From: Aidingimonas lacisalsi
GTDB lineage: Bacteria > Pseudomonadota > Gammaproteobacteria > Pseudomonadales > Halomonadaceae
DNA length: 64,000 bases
Direction: 5' to 3'
NCBI RefSeq assembly: GCF_008079445.1
Contig: NZ_VRYH01000003.1
Location: 299,648 to 363,647, forward strand
Shown here: in pieces, positions 1 to 8,308 of the stretch
Layout of the letters: each line of letters opens with the position of its first letter
How positions within the stretch are numbered: the stretch's first letter is position 1
Notes under the pieces: generated by a model
What the model saw: only the letters and a program-made list of their open reading frames with translations
Told to the model about the DNA's origin: nothing
Databases searched by the model: none
Program-made: the position numbers and the translations under genes

Positions 1-177
1 GAACAGCAACAGCCCCTCATACTGGTCAACGACGACCTGCGCGTCATCGCCTCCAACTCGTCCCGCTACCTGGTAGGCGACTTCTTCAAACCCTACTCCT
101 ATTCGGGCACTCAGGCGTACTACTACATCACCCTCGGCCACTCCGTGGAAAGCTGGCGACTGGTGTGCCTGCATTAG
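1..177 (+). CDS. C-terminal end of an unrecognised protein (partial)
   Basis: An open frame enters from the left edge and ends at TAG (175-177), leaving the last 58 residues. They read as a mixed hydrophobic/aromatic tail (…RYLVGDFF…, …AYYYITLGHSVESW…) with no motif I recognise. The start lies outside the window, so length and family cannot be judged. It points towards the convergent sigma-factor gene that ends at 264. A weak inverted repeat (GTCTG…CAGAC) lies in the gap but has no T-run. That it is real coding sequence rests on the clean frame and the uninterrupted reading from base 1. Confidence 0.5.
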   Translation, partial: EQQQPLILVNDDLRVIASNSSRYLVGDFFKPYSYSGTQAYYYITLGHSVESWRLVCLH

Positions 178-263
178 GCATTGTCTGTCCTTCACTCGCC
201 GACTTTTCAGACAGCGCCTAGTCGGAGATATATCTATTCCTGCATGGCTTGAAAGGATGTCGA

Positions 264-1196
264 TCAGTCAATGACCTGTCTCGCCACGTGCTCTGGCAAC
301 ATAGCTTTCAGGTGTCGCAGCTTGTCTGGATTGCGGACGACGTAGATGGTCAGAATACTCCCAGCCCCTATCTCGATAGCCGTAGTCTGCAGGGCGCCAT
401 CGTGCTCGACTGAAAGAACGCCGGGCAAACCATCGACTCTGACCAAGCGAGTCCAGAGTGGCTTGGCAGTGATGCCCTTGCGTGCCAAGCCGGCATAGAA
501 ACGGCCTATCTTATGGCTACCTTCGATGATCCGTAACGCCGCGCGTCTACGGCCGCCTCCATCGGAATGCAATGTGGCCGTGTCTATCAGCAAGGATTGC
601 AGTTTGGTGTCATTGCCGCTGCGACTGGCTTCGAGGAAGGCGTCGATTAGACGTATGCTTTCCTCTTGATCGGGTTGGAACCGGGGGCGAGAGGCGACGA
701 CATGAGTACGTGCGCGGCTGGCAAGCTGCCGGCAGGCAGCCTCAGAGCGTTCGAGTGCCGAAGCAATTTCATCAAACTCCATGTCGAAGATATCGCGGAG
801 GATAAACGCCGCTCGTTCCAGAGGCGAAAGGCGTTCCAGCACCAGCATGAGGGCGGTGGATACGTCTTCCTCTATATGTCCGCCCGACTGTGCTGACGTA
901 GACCATTCCTCGACCAGTGGCTCTGGCAGCCAAGGGCCGATGTAAACTTCTCGTTGCGTGCGGGCTTGCTTGAGCCGGTCGAGGCACAGGTGTGTCACGA
1001 CACGGGCGAGGTACGCGCGTGGGTCATTAACGTCATTTGGGTCCTGATGGCACCAACGCAAGTAACCATCCTGTACCGCATCCTCGGCTTCGGCAACCGA
1101 GCCGAGCATGCGGTAGGCAAGACGGGTCAGATAGGCTCGATGGGCCTCGAAGTCGTACCTATGGTTCGGCTCATCGGTGGCTTGCCCCTGCGTCAT
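264..1196 (-). CDS. ECF41-type RNA polymerase sigma factor with SnoaL-like C-terminal domain
   Basis: A 310-residue extracytoplasmic-function sigma factor. Region 2 (about 15-80, ending near DRLKQAR) and region 4 (about 115-170, with LSPLERAAFILRDIF) are followed by a SnoaL-like domain of about 120 residues. The linker carries WLPEPL, and the C-terminal part carries DGGGR and NPDKL. These are hallmarks of the ECF41 group, whose C-terminal extension modulates activity in place of a classical anti-sigma factor. Its ATG overlaps the stop of the upstream AhpD-like gene by 4 bases (ATGA), so the two are translationally coupled and probably share the ECF41 promoter at 1698-1724. Autoregulation is inferred from that site. 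The family call is strong; the inducing signal is unknown. Confidence 0.93.
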   Translation of the reverse strand: MTQGQATDEPNHRYDFEAHRAYLTRLAYRMLGSVAEAEDAVQDGYLRWCHQDPNDVNDPRAYLARVVTHLCLDRLKQARTQREVYIGPWLPEPLVEEWSTSAQSGGHIEEDVSTALMLVLERLSPLERAAFILRDIFDMEFDEIASALERSEAACRQLASRARTHVVASRPRFQPDQEESIRLIDAFLEASRSGNDTKLQSLLIDTATLHSDGGGRRRAALRIIEGSHKIGRFYAGLARKGITAKPLWTRLVRVDGLPGVLSVEHDGALQTTAIEIGAGSILTIYVVRNPDKLRHLKAMLPEHVARQVID

Positions 1197-1663
1197 GAAG
1201 TGACCTCTGTTTGAGCGGATGTCTCTACTGGGTGGAGACTGCGAAATCCGATGGCAAAGCGGTTCCAGATATTGATGGTACCGATCAGGAGGCTGAGATT
1301 AGTCAGTTCGGCCTCGCTGAAATGGCGGTGCGCATAGTCATAGATATCATCGGGTGCGTGAGTTTCCGCTACCCGTGTCAGTGACTCGGTCCAGGCCAGA
1401 GCGGCACGTTCCCTGTCGCTATAGAGCGGCGACTCCTGCCAGGCCGAGAGCAGGTAGAGTCTCTCTTCGGTTTCTCCGGCAGCACGCGCATCGCGGGTAT
1501 GCATGTGCAGGCAGAACGCACAACCATTGATCTGCGAAGCGCGTATCTTGACCAGTTCCATCAGGCTCGGTTCCAGCCCGGAGTTCTGAGTGTACCGTTC
1601 CAGGGCTTGCATGGCCTGCATGGCGTCCGGTGCAGCAGCAAAAGGGTTCATTCTTGGGGTCAT
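1193..1663 (-). CDS. AhpD/carboxymuconolactone decarboxylase-like alkylhydroperoxidase
   Basis: A 156-residue protein of the AhpD-like CMD superfamily. It has the CxxC redox pair with downstream His in the segment INGCAFCLHMHTRDAR (about residue 50-65), preceded by ELVKIRASQ. These proteins act as small all-helical peroxidase or thiol-redox proteins; the natural substrate is unknown. The start is set at the ATG preceded by GGAGAC; an upstream in-frame extension to 1780 would run through the promoter and is rejected. The gene precedes the ECF41 sigma gene with a 4-base overlap, and CMD genes are the commonest partner and target of ECF41 factors. Confidence 0.9.
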   Translation of the reverse strand: MTPRMNPFAAAPDAMQAMQALERYTQNSGLEPSLMELVKIRASQINGCAFCLHMHTRDARAAGETEERLYLLSAWQESPLYSDRERAALAWTESLTRVAETHAPDDIYDYAHRHFSEAELTNLSLLIGTINIWNRFAIGFRSLHPVETSAQTEVTS

Positions 1664-1697
1664 GGATTCGTCTCCATTGATGAGTGTACGCAATGAA

Positions 1698-1724
1698 GAC
1701 GAATCAATGGCGGTGTTTGTGACA
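1698..1724 (-). promoter_or_regulatory. ECF41-type promoter for the CMD-sigma operon
   Basis: On the minus strand the sequence reads TGTCACA (1718-1724), 16 bases, then CGTC (1698-1701). This is the consensus reported for ECF41-dependent promoters (TGTCACA-N16-CGTC). It lies about 35 bases upstream of the CMD start codon at 1663. An exact match, in the right orientation in front of an ECF41 operon, makes autoregulation very likely. Confidence 0.9.
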
Positions 1725-1845
1725 TGGCCGGGCGATTTTTTACCGCTAGCCACAGCGGCGGTATTGCGTGGCCGGCGCACCCTTGCGCCTCATACGACCA
1801 ATAAACAGGCGGTATGAGGCGCAGCGATGGCGTAGGCGCTTTCCT

Positions 1846-2889
1846 TCAGCGCTTTTGTGCTGCCAACTGGTCTCTCCGATAGGCGCCCTGACGCTCGAAC
1901 ATCCAGCCCGGGTATTCGGGGGGCAGATCGCTGACCCGATTGAGTTCGGCGAGTTCGTCGTTGCTGAGTTCGACCTGTGTTGCAGCGATGTTGTCATCCA
2001 ACTGATCGGTTCGCTTGGCACCGACGATGACACTGGTCACCGCATCCTGATGCAGCAGCCAGGCAAGCGCGATCTGAGCGACAGAAACGCCCTTGTTATC
2101 GGCAATGAGGCGCATGGTATCGATGCAGTCGTAAGCGCGTTCCATCTCGACGGGCGGGAAATCGAAGTGAGTGCGTCGACTACCCGTTTCGGCCTGGCCT
2201 TCACGCGTGTACTTGCCACTTAGCAGCCCCCCGGCCAGTGGGCTCCAGACCATGAGCCCCAGGCCTTCACTCTGCAACATGGGAATGATTTCACGCTCCA
2301 GGTCGCGACCGGCGATGGTGTAGTAGGCTTGCAGCGATTGGAAGTGAGCCAGGCCTTGGCGGTTGGCGATGCCGAGCGCCTTCATGATTTGCCAGGCCGC
2401 CCAGTTGGAAACGCCGATATAGCGTACGTAGCCATGCTGAACCAGGGTGTCGAGTGCATGCAGGGTTTCTTCGATCGGCGTGGCCGGGTCGAAACCATGC
2501 ACTTGGTAGAGATCGATGTGATCTACCTGCAGGCGCTTCAGGCTGGCCTTCACGCCTTCCATGATGTGGTAGCGCGAGAGACCTCTCGCGTTGGCGCCCG
2601 GCCCGGTTTCGCCGAATACCTTGGTGGCGAGCACCACGTCTTCGCGTGACACCTGGAGATTTTTCAGGGCCTGGCCGGTCATTTGTTCCGACAGTCCTTC
2701 GGAATAGACGTCGGCGGTATCGATGAAGTTAATGCCGGCGTCAAGGGCGCGCCCCATCAGCCGGTCGGCATCGTTCTGCTGCAGGTCACCGATCTGGCTC
2801 CATAGTTCGCCCTGGCCGCCGAAGGTCATGGTGCCCAGGCAGAGCTCGGAGACGAAAAGACCGGTATTACCGAATTTCCTGTAACGCAT
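1846..2889 (-). CDS. Aldo/keto reductase
   Basis: A 347-residue TIM-barrel NAD(P)H-dependent oxidoreductase of the aldo/keto reductase superfamily, YajO/Tas-like in layout (FGNTGLFVSELCLGTMTFGG near the N-terminus). The catalytic tetrad is visible as D57, Y62, K90 and H131, and the C-terminal cofactor loop as VGAKRTDQLDDNI. The start at 2889 is preceded by GGAG at good spacing; a longer frame to 3054 would enter the intergenic region. It is divergent from the MmyB-type regulator at 3110, a common pairing for regulator and reductase target. Cytoplasmic; the physiological substrate (probably an aldehyde or ketone) cannot be read from sequence. Confidence 0.92.
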   Translation of the reverse strand: MRYRKFGNTGLFVSELCLGTMTFGGQGELWSQIGDLQQNDADRLMGRALDAGINFIDTADVYSEGLSEQMTGQALKNLQVSREDVVLATKVFGETGPGANARGLSRYHIMEGVKASLKRLQVDHIDLYQVHGFDPATPIEETLHALDTLVQHGYVRYIGVSNWAAWQIMKALGIANRQGLAHFQSLQAYYTIAGRDLEREIIPMLQSEGLGLMVWSPLAGGLLSGKYTREGQAETGSRRTHFDFPPVEMERAYDCIDTMRLIADNKGVSVAQIALAWLLHQDAVTSVIVGAKRTDQLDDNIAATQVELSNDELAELNRVSDLPPEYPGWMFERQGAYRRDQLAAQKR

Positions 2890-3046
2890 ATATAGTACTC
2901 CTGGTGTCGGGCCGTTCGATGATGCATGGTCGATCTGAGAGTGGGCCGGCCTTGCCGTGACAAGGTGGCTCTGTGGAAATTGTAGTTCGGGATTAGGGGC
3001 GACCGATGTGTCGGCCGCGTCTTGCGAGGACAACATTACCGTGTTG

Positions 3047-3076
3047 GTGACCATCGAATAAGGAATGCTCTATTCT
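3047..3076 (+). promoter_or_regulatory. Possible sigma-70 promoter for the MmyB-type regulator
   Basis: GTGACC (3047-3052), 18 bases, TATTCT (3071-3076). Transcription would start near 3083, just before the AAAGGA ribosome-binding site at 3096-3101. The match is moderate. It supports the TTG start at 3110, because the alternative ATG at 3065 lies inside the promoter. Confidence 0.35.
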
Positions 3077-3109
3077 GGTATCCGCACTTCCCCCCAAAGG
3101 AAACTCGCT

Positions 3110-4003
3110 TTGTTCAGTAACGTTCGTCGTCATGAAATTGCCACGTTCCTGAGAATCCGTCGTGCCCGGTTACAACCTGAGCAGGTCGGTTTGTCTCGGG
3201 GCACGCGTCGCCGGACGCCGGGGTTGCGTCGAGAGGAAGTCGCCGAGTTGGCCGGTATCAGCACGGAATGGTATGCCTGGCTGGAGCAAACCAGAGATGT
3301 ACGTCCCTCGCTGGAGACACTGCAGCGTATTTCAGTCGCACTGAAGCTCGAACCGGCCGAACAGCAGCATCTACTGACGTTGGGCGGCTATGGTGCCGAG
3401 GGAGTCAGCTACGGTGCGTCGCGTGACGCGATGGTCAGTCCGCAACTCCAGCGGTTAATGAATCAACTGGATGCCTGTCCGGCGTGGGTCACCGGGGCGC
3501 GTTCGGATATCCTGACCTGGAACCGGGCGGCAACCGTCATCCATGGTGATCTGCATGATATGGAGGGTCTCGAGAGGAACGGGGCATATCAGTTGTTCAT
3601 GAATCCACGCATGCGCCGCATGCTGGTCGGGTGGGAGACACATGCCCGGGATTGCGTCGCCAAGTTACGGCTGACCTTCGCTAACTATATCGATGACCCA
3701 TGGTTCAATGAATTGATCGATACGCTCCTGACGCATAGCGCAGCGTTTGCCGAGTGGTGGAATGAGCACAATGTTCAACTGCCACATGATGGTGTGAAAG
3801 CGTACGACCACCCTGACGCGGGGCGGTTGACCTTTGACTATGCAGTACTGCAGGTGGCCGGGGGTAATGGCCTCCCTGTACAACTGGTTACCTACATTCC
3901 TAAAAGCGATACACCAACCCAAGCAAAGATGGAAGCCCTGATGGGAAATGCCGGCTATCCGGGGGAGGACGTGGTACAGGAATCCGGCGAGGCAAGCGGG
4001 TAG
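3110..4003 (+). CDS. XRE-family transcriptional regulator with MmyB-like ligand-binding domain
   Basis: A 297-residue regulator. The N-terminal helix-turn-helix (about residues 5-70) contains the typical block RRRTPGLRREEVAELAGIS followed by WYAWLEQ. The C-terminal half is the MmyB-like PAS-type ligand-binding domain (WNRAATVIHGD, then FDYAVLQVAG). I chose TTG at 3110 because AAAGGA lies 8 bases upstream; an ATG at 3065 would add 15 residues but has a ribosome site abutting it and sits in a promoter-like segment. It faces the aldo/keto reductase across about 220 bases and probably controls that gene and itself. The ligand is unknown; homologues have been linked to fatty-acid-like ligands. Confidence 0.88.
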   Translation: MFSNVRRHEIATFLRIRRARLQPEQVGLSRGTRRRTPGLRREEVAELAGISTEWYAWLEQTRDVRPSLETLQRISVALKLEPAEQQHLLTLGGYGAEGVSYGASRDAMVSPQLQRLMNQLDACPAWVTGARSDILTWNRAATVIHGDLHDMEGLERNGAYQLFMNPRMRRMLVGWETHARDCVAKLRLTFANYIDDPWFNELIDTLLTHSAAFAEWWNEHNVQLPHDGVKAYDHPDAGRLTFDYAVLQVAGGNGLPVQLVTYIPKSDTPTQAKMEALMGNAGYPGEDVVQESGEASG

Positions 4004-4018
4004 TCGGTCATCTGTCGT

Positions 4019-4030
4019 CGATGTACATCG
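4019..4030. repeat. Perfect 12-base palindrome, possible operator
   Basis: CGATGT/ACATCG forms an uninterrupted palindrome between the regulator's stop codon and the small membrane-protein gene at 4114. It has no T-run, so it is not a terminator. It could be an operator or chance. Confidence 0.35.
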
Positions 4031-4113
4031 GCAATTTCAAGCTGCAGTATCATGAATGTATGTTAAATTAGCTCGCTGTTTCTCTAGGGATTGCCATCAC
4101 AAGGAACTCATCA

Positions 4114-4512
4114 ATGAGCCAAGATCCAACCTCTGAACATGAGCCTCAGGAAACGGCTTCCACGCCGCCAGGGTCGACATCGTCTCACGATACCGCTCAG
4201 GCCGAGCCCGATAAATCGTCAGTCTTCATCCTGTGGGCGCTCTACGGCATCGGAGTCATCAGTGGCGGCTTCGTCACCCTTTGCGGTGTCATCTTTGCCT
4301 ACATCAAGAAGGGCTCTGCCAGGAATGCGTTTGAAGACAGTCATTGCCGTTACGCTATCAGGACGTTCTGGTATTCACTGCTCTGGACGGTGGTAGGGTT
4401 GGCCCTCTCGTTCATCGGCGTAGGGGTGTTCATCCTCGTGATTGCGGCGATCTGGTATATCTACCGCGTTATCAAGGGGTTGATTAGAGCGTCCGAGGGC
4501 GCTGAAATCTAA
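4114..4512 (+). CDS. Small inner-membrane protein, DUF4870-like
   Basis: A 132-residue protein: a hydrophilic Ser/Thr/Glu-rich N-terminal tail (1-36) followed by three hydrophobic stretches (about 37-63, 84-105 and 108-122) in the arrangement of the DUF4870/Tic20-like family. AAGGA precedes the ATG at good spacing. Members of this family have no established biochemical role. The charged loop IKKGSARNAFEDSHCRYAIR between the membrane segments is typical of the family. The gene stands alone between the regulator and the convergent cyclase gene. Confidence 0.75.
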   Translation: MSQDPTSEHEPQETASTPPGSTSSHDTAQAEPDKSSVFILWALYGIGVISGGFVTLCGVIFAYIKKGSARNAFEDSHCRYAIRTFWYSLLWTVVGLALSFIGVGVFILVIAAIWYIYRVIKGLIRASEGAEI

Positions 4513-4610
4513 GTCATGCCGAGTGCCCGTCGAGTTCCCCTTGCCTCGCTTGAGACACACTGATGGTCGGCAACGAGGAGAGGCCATCCGGGTGTCGAGT
4601 CTCGCCGGAA

Positions 4611-4690
4611 CTGGCGGCGCGTTGGGCAAGATCGATCATTGATCGGCACGTCCACGGCCCGGCCATTGTTTGCGCGAGTGGCGATGGGAG
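4611..4690 (-). pseudogene. Remnant of an rlpA-like gene
   Basis: On the minus strand this stretch aligns with the middle of the intact RlpA-like gene at 6668-7054. One frame reads RANNGRAVDVPINDR, against RQDNGREVEVLINDR in the intact protein (10 of 15 identical). After a frame change it reads IDLAQRAA, against IDLSKRAA. The DNA between the two blocks lacks exactly 29 bases (those matching 6752-6780), which breaks the frame. The missing piece is flanked by GATCG/ATCGAT microhomology. No start or rest of the gene is visible, and homology stops near the stop codon of the cyclase gene. Confidence 0.8.
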
Positions 4691-4697
4691 ATAGGGA

Positions 4698-6494
4698 TTA
4701 CCGGTGATGCACCGTGCTGCCTTTGGTGCGGTACATGTCGATATCGGCCTGGCGCATCAATTCCTCAAGGTCGCTCGGGCCATCGTGATAGCGGCAACTC
4801 CCGATGCTGACGCTGACACTGATCCAATGGTTATTGGGTAATCGTATCGGCGCGCCAATGGCCTCGGCGAGCCGAGTCCGAATCGTCTCTATGTCATTTG
4901 CGTTCCCCGTATTTTCGGCAATAACGACGAATTCATCACCACCGAATCGGGCACAGTGATCGCCGGCACGAGCCAGAGAGGTAATACGCCAGGCGATCTC
5001 CTGAAGAACGACATCCCCGGCCGAATGGCCATATTGATCATTGATGGGCTTGAAGTTATCCAGGTCCAGCATGAACAGGGTCAGGGGCTGCCGATGGCGT
5101 CGGCTCCGGTTGAGTGCCGATTTGGCGCATTTTTCCAGGCCATTGCGGTTCAGCAAACCGGTAAGCATGTCGCTGGAGGCCATGGTTTCGAGTTCGGCGG
5201 TGCGTTCGGCGACTTTTTGTTCAAGCACGGCCTCCTGCTTGCGCAACGATGTCACCAGACTGGCCTGAGCGTCCTCCTTCTGTTTTTTCAGTTTGTTGAA
5301 ACGAGCCGCCAGCGCGAACGAGAGTAGTAGCATCTCGAGGGCGGAGCCAATCTGTATGCCGTAAATCGTGAAGAAATTGGTCGGCATCAGCCCGACGTTG
5401 CGCAAGGCAAAGATGGATGCTCCCACCAGCAGCAGTGTCCAGGCCAGCATGAACAATCGGGCCCCGGGGACTCGCTTCAGGCTGCAGTACAGTGCACAAC
5501 TCAGTAGCAGCACGCAGGTCACCAGCCCGGTCAGGTCCATGGTTTGTAGAGCCATCTGTACCGGCACGACGAGGGAGAGGCCGGCGGCAGTGAAGCACCA
5601 GTAGCGATAGATGCTGAGCGTATGATGCCAGCGGGGACTGTAGGTTGCAGTGTCCAGGAAATTCTGGGCGAACAGGGTGGCCAGGGCGGCGGCCAGCGTG
5701 AATCCCAATGCCACCAGCCTAGCGGTATGTTCGGTCAGTGCGCTTCCCCAGACCAGGGCACCTGTACCGTTGAATGCTAGCGTCGCCAGACTGAAGCTGA
5801 ATACGAACAGGGCGTAGTACAGGAAGACGCGTTCCTTGAGCCCGAATGATAGCAATAGGTTATACAGTCCCAATGCCAGTAGCATGCCGAAATAGGTAGC
5901 TAACCAGGCCGATTCACGATTGTTGTCGAGCTGGAAGGCTTCCGACGAGAGAAGATCGGCACTGAGCATCATGCTGCCCTGCGATTCGACATGGGCAAGC
6001 AAGGTCACTGTCTCGTCTGGCGCCAGTTCGAGCGGGAATACCGGTTGACGATGGGGTAGGGCGCGCTGTTCGACGGGAATGATGCTGCCGCTATGCTGAG
6101 TCGTGGTATTACCATTGCGAACGGTATGGAGCGTCACACGATCGAGAAACGGAAATTCAAACCGCACGAGCCAACGCTGTGACGTCTCGCTGTCATTACG
6201 TACCTGGCTGCGTAGCCAGACTGGATGCCGGCTGTATCCCAGATGTAGTTCGGCGCGTTTCATGACCGGCTGCACCTCCATCGATTCAGTGAGCAGGTCA
6301 TTCGGCGCGAAGGCGTCATTGACGTCGTGAATCAGGGTGGTATGGGGATCCAGAACGAAACGGTGCTGGTTGTCATCCAGTACGAGGGGATCGCTGTTTA
6401 CCGAGGTGATACTCGTTAAACAAGCAAGCACAAGTAATATGGCGCCAGTGAACCAGCGCACGAACGTATCACGGTACAGTGCCGGAGAGGTCAA
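4698..6494 (-). CDS. Membrane diguanylate cyclase with 7TMR-DISM sensory module
   Basis: A 598-residue protein that makes cyclic-di-GMP from GTP. Layout: an N-terminal hydrophobic segment (about 12-32); a periplasmic 7TMR-DISMED2-type sensor domain (about 35-180); seven membrane helices (about 190-395); a coiled-coil linker (about 398-440, LKKQKEDAQ… to EQKVAERTAELE); and a GGDEF domain. The active-site GGDEF is at 518-522, and the RxxD inhibitory site (RAGD) at 509-512, so both catalysis and product inhibition look intact. The first codon is TTG without an obvious ribosome site, so translation may begin slightly later (for example the valine codon at residue 12). It is flanked by an intact rlpA-like gene upstream and an rlpA remnant downstream. 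Confidence 0.92.
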   Translation of the reverse strand: MTSPALYRDTFVRWFTGAILLVLACLTSITSVNSDPLVLDDNQHRFVLDPHTTLIHDVNDAFAPNDLLTESMEVQPVMKRAELHLGYSRHPVWLRSQVRNDSETSQRWLVRFEFPFLDRVTLHTVRNGNTTTQHSGSIIPVEQRALPHRQPVFPLELAPDETVTLLAHVESQGSMMLSADLLSSEAFQLDNNRESAWLATYFGMLLALGLYNLLLSFGLKERVFLYYALFVFSFSLATLAFNGTGALVWGSALTEHTARLVALGFTLAAALATLFAQNFLDTATYSPRWHHTLSIYRYWCFTAAGLSLVVPVQMALQTMDLTGLVTCVLLLSCALYCSLKRVPGARLFMLAWTLLLVGASIFALRNVGLMPTNFFTIYGIQIGSALEMLLLSFALAARFNKLKKQKEDAQASLVTSLRKQEAVLEQKVAERTAELETMASSDMLTGLLNRNGLEKCAKSALNRSRRHRQPLTLFMLDLDNFKPINDQYGHSAGDVVLQEIAWRITSLARAGDHCARFGGDEFVVIAENTGNANDIETIRTRLAEAIGAPIRLPNNHWISVSVSIGSCRYHDGPSDLEELMRQADIDMYRTKGSTVHHR

Positions 6495-6667
6495 TCGGAA
6501 AACTCGCGTATCAGGCGCCTCATGCCAGGTAATAACGGCACGTTAGCCAATACCTTTATCATGTTTTGCTAGACCGTTCATGCAGCTAAGGCGGAAACGA
6601 CGTGGATTGTCCTTGGTGTCGTTGCCTTGCCGGGTTCTCGTTTTCCGATGAGTCCGGGAGAGCGCGT

Positions 6668-7054
6668 TCACTCCACCGAGGTCACCATCACTGGAACGGT
6701 ACCGCGATGTAGCATGCCCAGCTGTTTGGCGGCACGCTTGGAAAGATCGATAATGCGGCCCTGGACGTAGGGGCCCCGATCATTGATCAGCACTTCCACT
6801 TCCCGGCCGTTGTCTTGGCGGGTGACGACAACCTTGGTGCCAAGAGGCAGGCTGGGATGGGCGGCCGTGAGCTCCTGCTGGTCGAAGGGTTCGCCACTGG
6901 CGGTAGTTTGCCCCTGGAAGTTGTCGCTGTAATAGGAAGCGATGCCCTGCTGGGATTCCGCTGCCGTTTCGTGGGCTTGCCCTTGGCTGGCACAGCCGGA
7001 AGAAAGCAGCGCGATTAGACTACCGATGAGCATCAAGCGGGATCGTGTCTTCAT
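6668..7054 (-). CDS. RlpA-like septal/cell-wall lipoprotein (double-psi beta-barrel only)
   Basis: A 128-residue lipoprotein with signal peptide and lipobox LLSSGC (Cys near residue 21). The remainder is a RlpA-type double-psi beta-barrel: GIASYYSDNFQGQTTASGE, then INDRGPYVQGRIIDLSKRAA. Family members cleave or bind denuded peptidoglycan strands at the septum. It lacks the C-terminal SPOR domain of E. coli RlpA and is about one third of that length, so septal targeting by SPOR is not expected. The start has GGGAAT 3 bases upstream. A decayed partial copy lies at 4611-4690, beyond the cyclase gene. Confidence 0.9.
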   Translation of the reverse strand: MKTRSRLMLIGSLIALLSSGCASQGQAHETAAESQQGIASYYSDNFQGQTTASGEPFDQQELTAAHPSLPLGTKVVVTRQDNGREVEVLINDRGPYVQGRIIDLSKRAAKQLGMLHRGTVPVMVTSVE

Positions 7055-7202
7055 GACATTCCCTCATGAAAAGCGTGGTTTCGAACACTCACTTCCTGCG
7101 GTAGAGCGTCGGCTGGTTGGTTGAAGGACAGTGTTTCTATACCGCCGGGAATGATAGCCGGCTCAACGCGAAACAGCAACTTTATATGCTGCAGTGCAAT
7201 GA

Positions 7203-7232
7203 GCCCGCCGGCGATCTGTCGCCAGGCGGGGC
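7203..7232. repeat. GC-rich hairpin downstream of ectD
   Basis: GCCCGCC then GGCGA-TCTG-TCGCC, a one-base bulge, then GGCGGGGC form a long stem-loop in the 243-base gap between the rlpA-like gene and the end of ectD. Neither strand has a following T-run, so it is not a canonical intrinsic terminator. It may stabilise or terminate the ectD transcript by another route. The rest of the gap (7055-7297) holds nothing else I recognise. Confidence 0.5.
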
Positions 7233-7297
7233 ATTATCAGTAAGGCGTCCTTGACCATGGCGGCTACAACGCAAGCGTCAAGGGGGAGGGGCCGAAG

Positions 7298-8248
7298 TCA
7301 TTCCAGCGGCTTGACCCCTTGGCCCGTGAGTTCGGGGAATTCATCGTGCATGGATAGCGGCTCGACGGTCTCGCGTGCTCCCAGGTATTCGGGACGGCGC
7401 ATTGGCGCAGCGTACGGCTCGTTCAGGGTGTTATCGACGCTGTTGTAGACAAAGAACAGGTTGGAACGCGGCCAGGGAGACATGTTTTCGTTCGAGGCAT
7501 GCAGGACATTGCATTCGAACAGCAGCAGCGATCCTGCCGGCCCCTTGGGTGCCTCGATGCCGCCATGCTCGGCCAGCCTGGCCAGAGAGCCCTGATCCGG
7601 TACGCCAATCTTCTGGGCCTTGAGCGATGCTTTCCAGTTATACTCCGGTGTTTCACCCACACAGGGGATGAACTCCCGATGCGAACCGGGGATGAGCATC
7701 AACGGACCGTTGAACTCGTTGTTGTCGGTCAGCATCAATGAGGCACTGATGGCGCGCATGCGCGGCATGCCATCTTCGGAGTGCCAGGTTTCGAAATCCG
7801 AATGCCAGTCGAAACCGCTGCCTTCGAAGCCGTATTTGTCGTTGATACGTGACTGGTGGATATAGACTTCGCTGCCGAGGAGCTGACGTACCATGCCAAG
7901 GATGCGTGGGTCGCGGGTCAGTTTGTCGAAACGCTCGGAGAGGTGGTGCATGCCGAACACGGAGCGGATCGCACCACTGTTGGGGTCAGTAATGACCTGA
8001 TCGGAGCGCATCAACTCCTCGTCCTCGGCCATCGCTTTGAGCTCTTCGAAGAACGGCTCGATGATATCTTTGGAGAAAAAGCCCTCGAACCAGAGATAAC
8101 CGTCACGTTCGTAGCGTGACAGTGCCACTTCATCCAGTGGTCCTTCCCAGCGTTTCTGGTTGCGCGCATGGACGATAGGGTCCTGACGTGGGACTGGTTT
8201 GCGATACTCTTTCAAGCGTGTGGGATAAATATCCAGATGGTCACTCAT
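7298..8248 (-). CDS. ectD: Ectoine hydroxylase (ectoine dioxygenase)
   Basis: A 316-residue member of the non-heme Fe(II)/2-oxoglutarate dioxygenases that converts ectoine to 5-hydroxyectoine, a compatible solute. The family signature FDWHSDFETWHSEDGMP is present at 147-162. The iron triad is H149, D151 and H250 (NVLHAS), and R261 near the end of the core probably binds 2-oxoglutarate. Length fits the family (about 300). GAGGT precedes the ATG. No ectA, ectB, ectC or ask gene is adjacent, so ectoine itself must be made from a distant locus. A bulged 12-bp inverted repeat lies about 60-95 bases upstream (8309-8341) and may be an operator. Confidence 0.97.
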   Translation of the reverse strand: MSDHLDIYPTRLKEYRKPVPRQDPIVHARNQKRWEGPLDEVALSRYERDGYLWFEGFFSKDIIEPFFEELKAMAEDEELMRSDQVITDPNSGAIRSVFGMHHLSERFDKLTRDPRILGMVRQLLGSEVYIHQSRINDKYGFEGSGFDWHSDFETWHSEDGMPRMRAISASLMLTDNNEFNGPLMLIPGSHREFIPCVGETPEYNWKASLKAQKIGVPDQGSLARLAEHGGIEAPKGPAGSLLLFECNVLHASNENMSPWPRSNLFFVYNSVDNTLNEPYAAPMRRPEYLGARETVEPLSMHDEFPELTGQGVKPLE

Positions 8249-8308
8249 GTGGTCTACCTCGCTATCGTGGTTGACAACATTATGGACAGACCAAATCGAT
8301 TGCTATCT

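Noticed and set aside
7148..7162. 15-base identical string GGAATGATAGCCGGC also found at 63076-63090
   Set aside because: A few 15-base repeats are expected by chance in 64 kb, and the flanks differ. No element boundary is visible.
7203..7232. Intrinsic terminator for ectD
   Set aside because: The hairpin is strong, but no T-run follows on either strand; I list it only as a hairpin.
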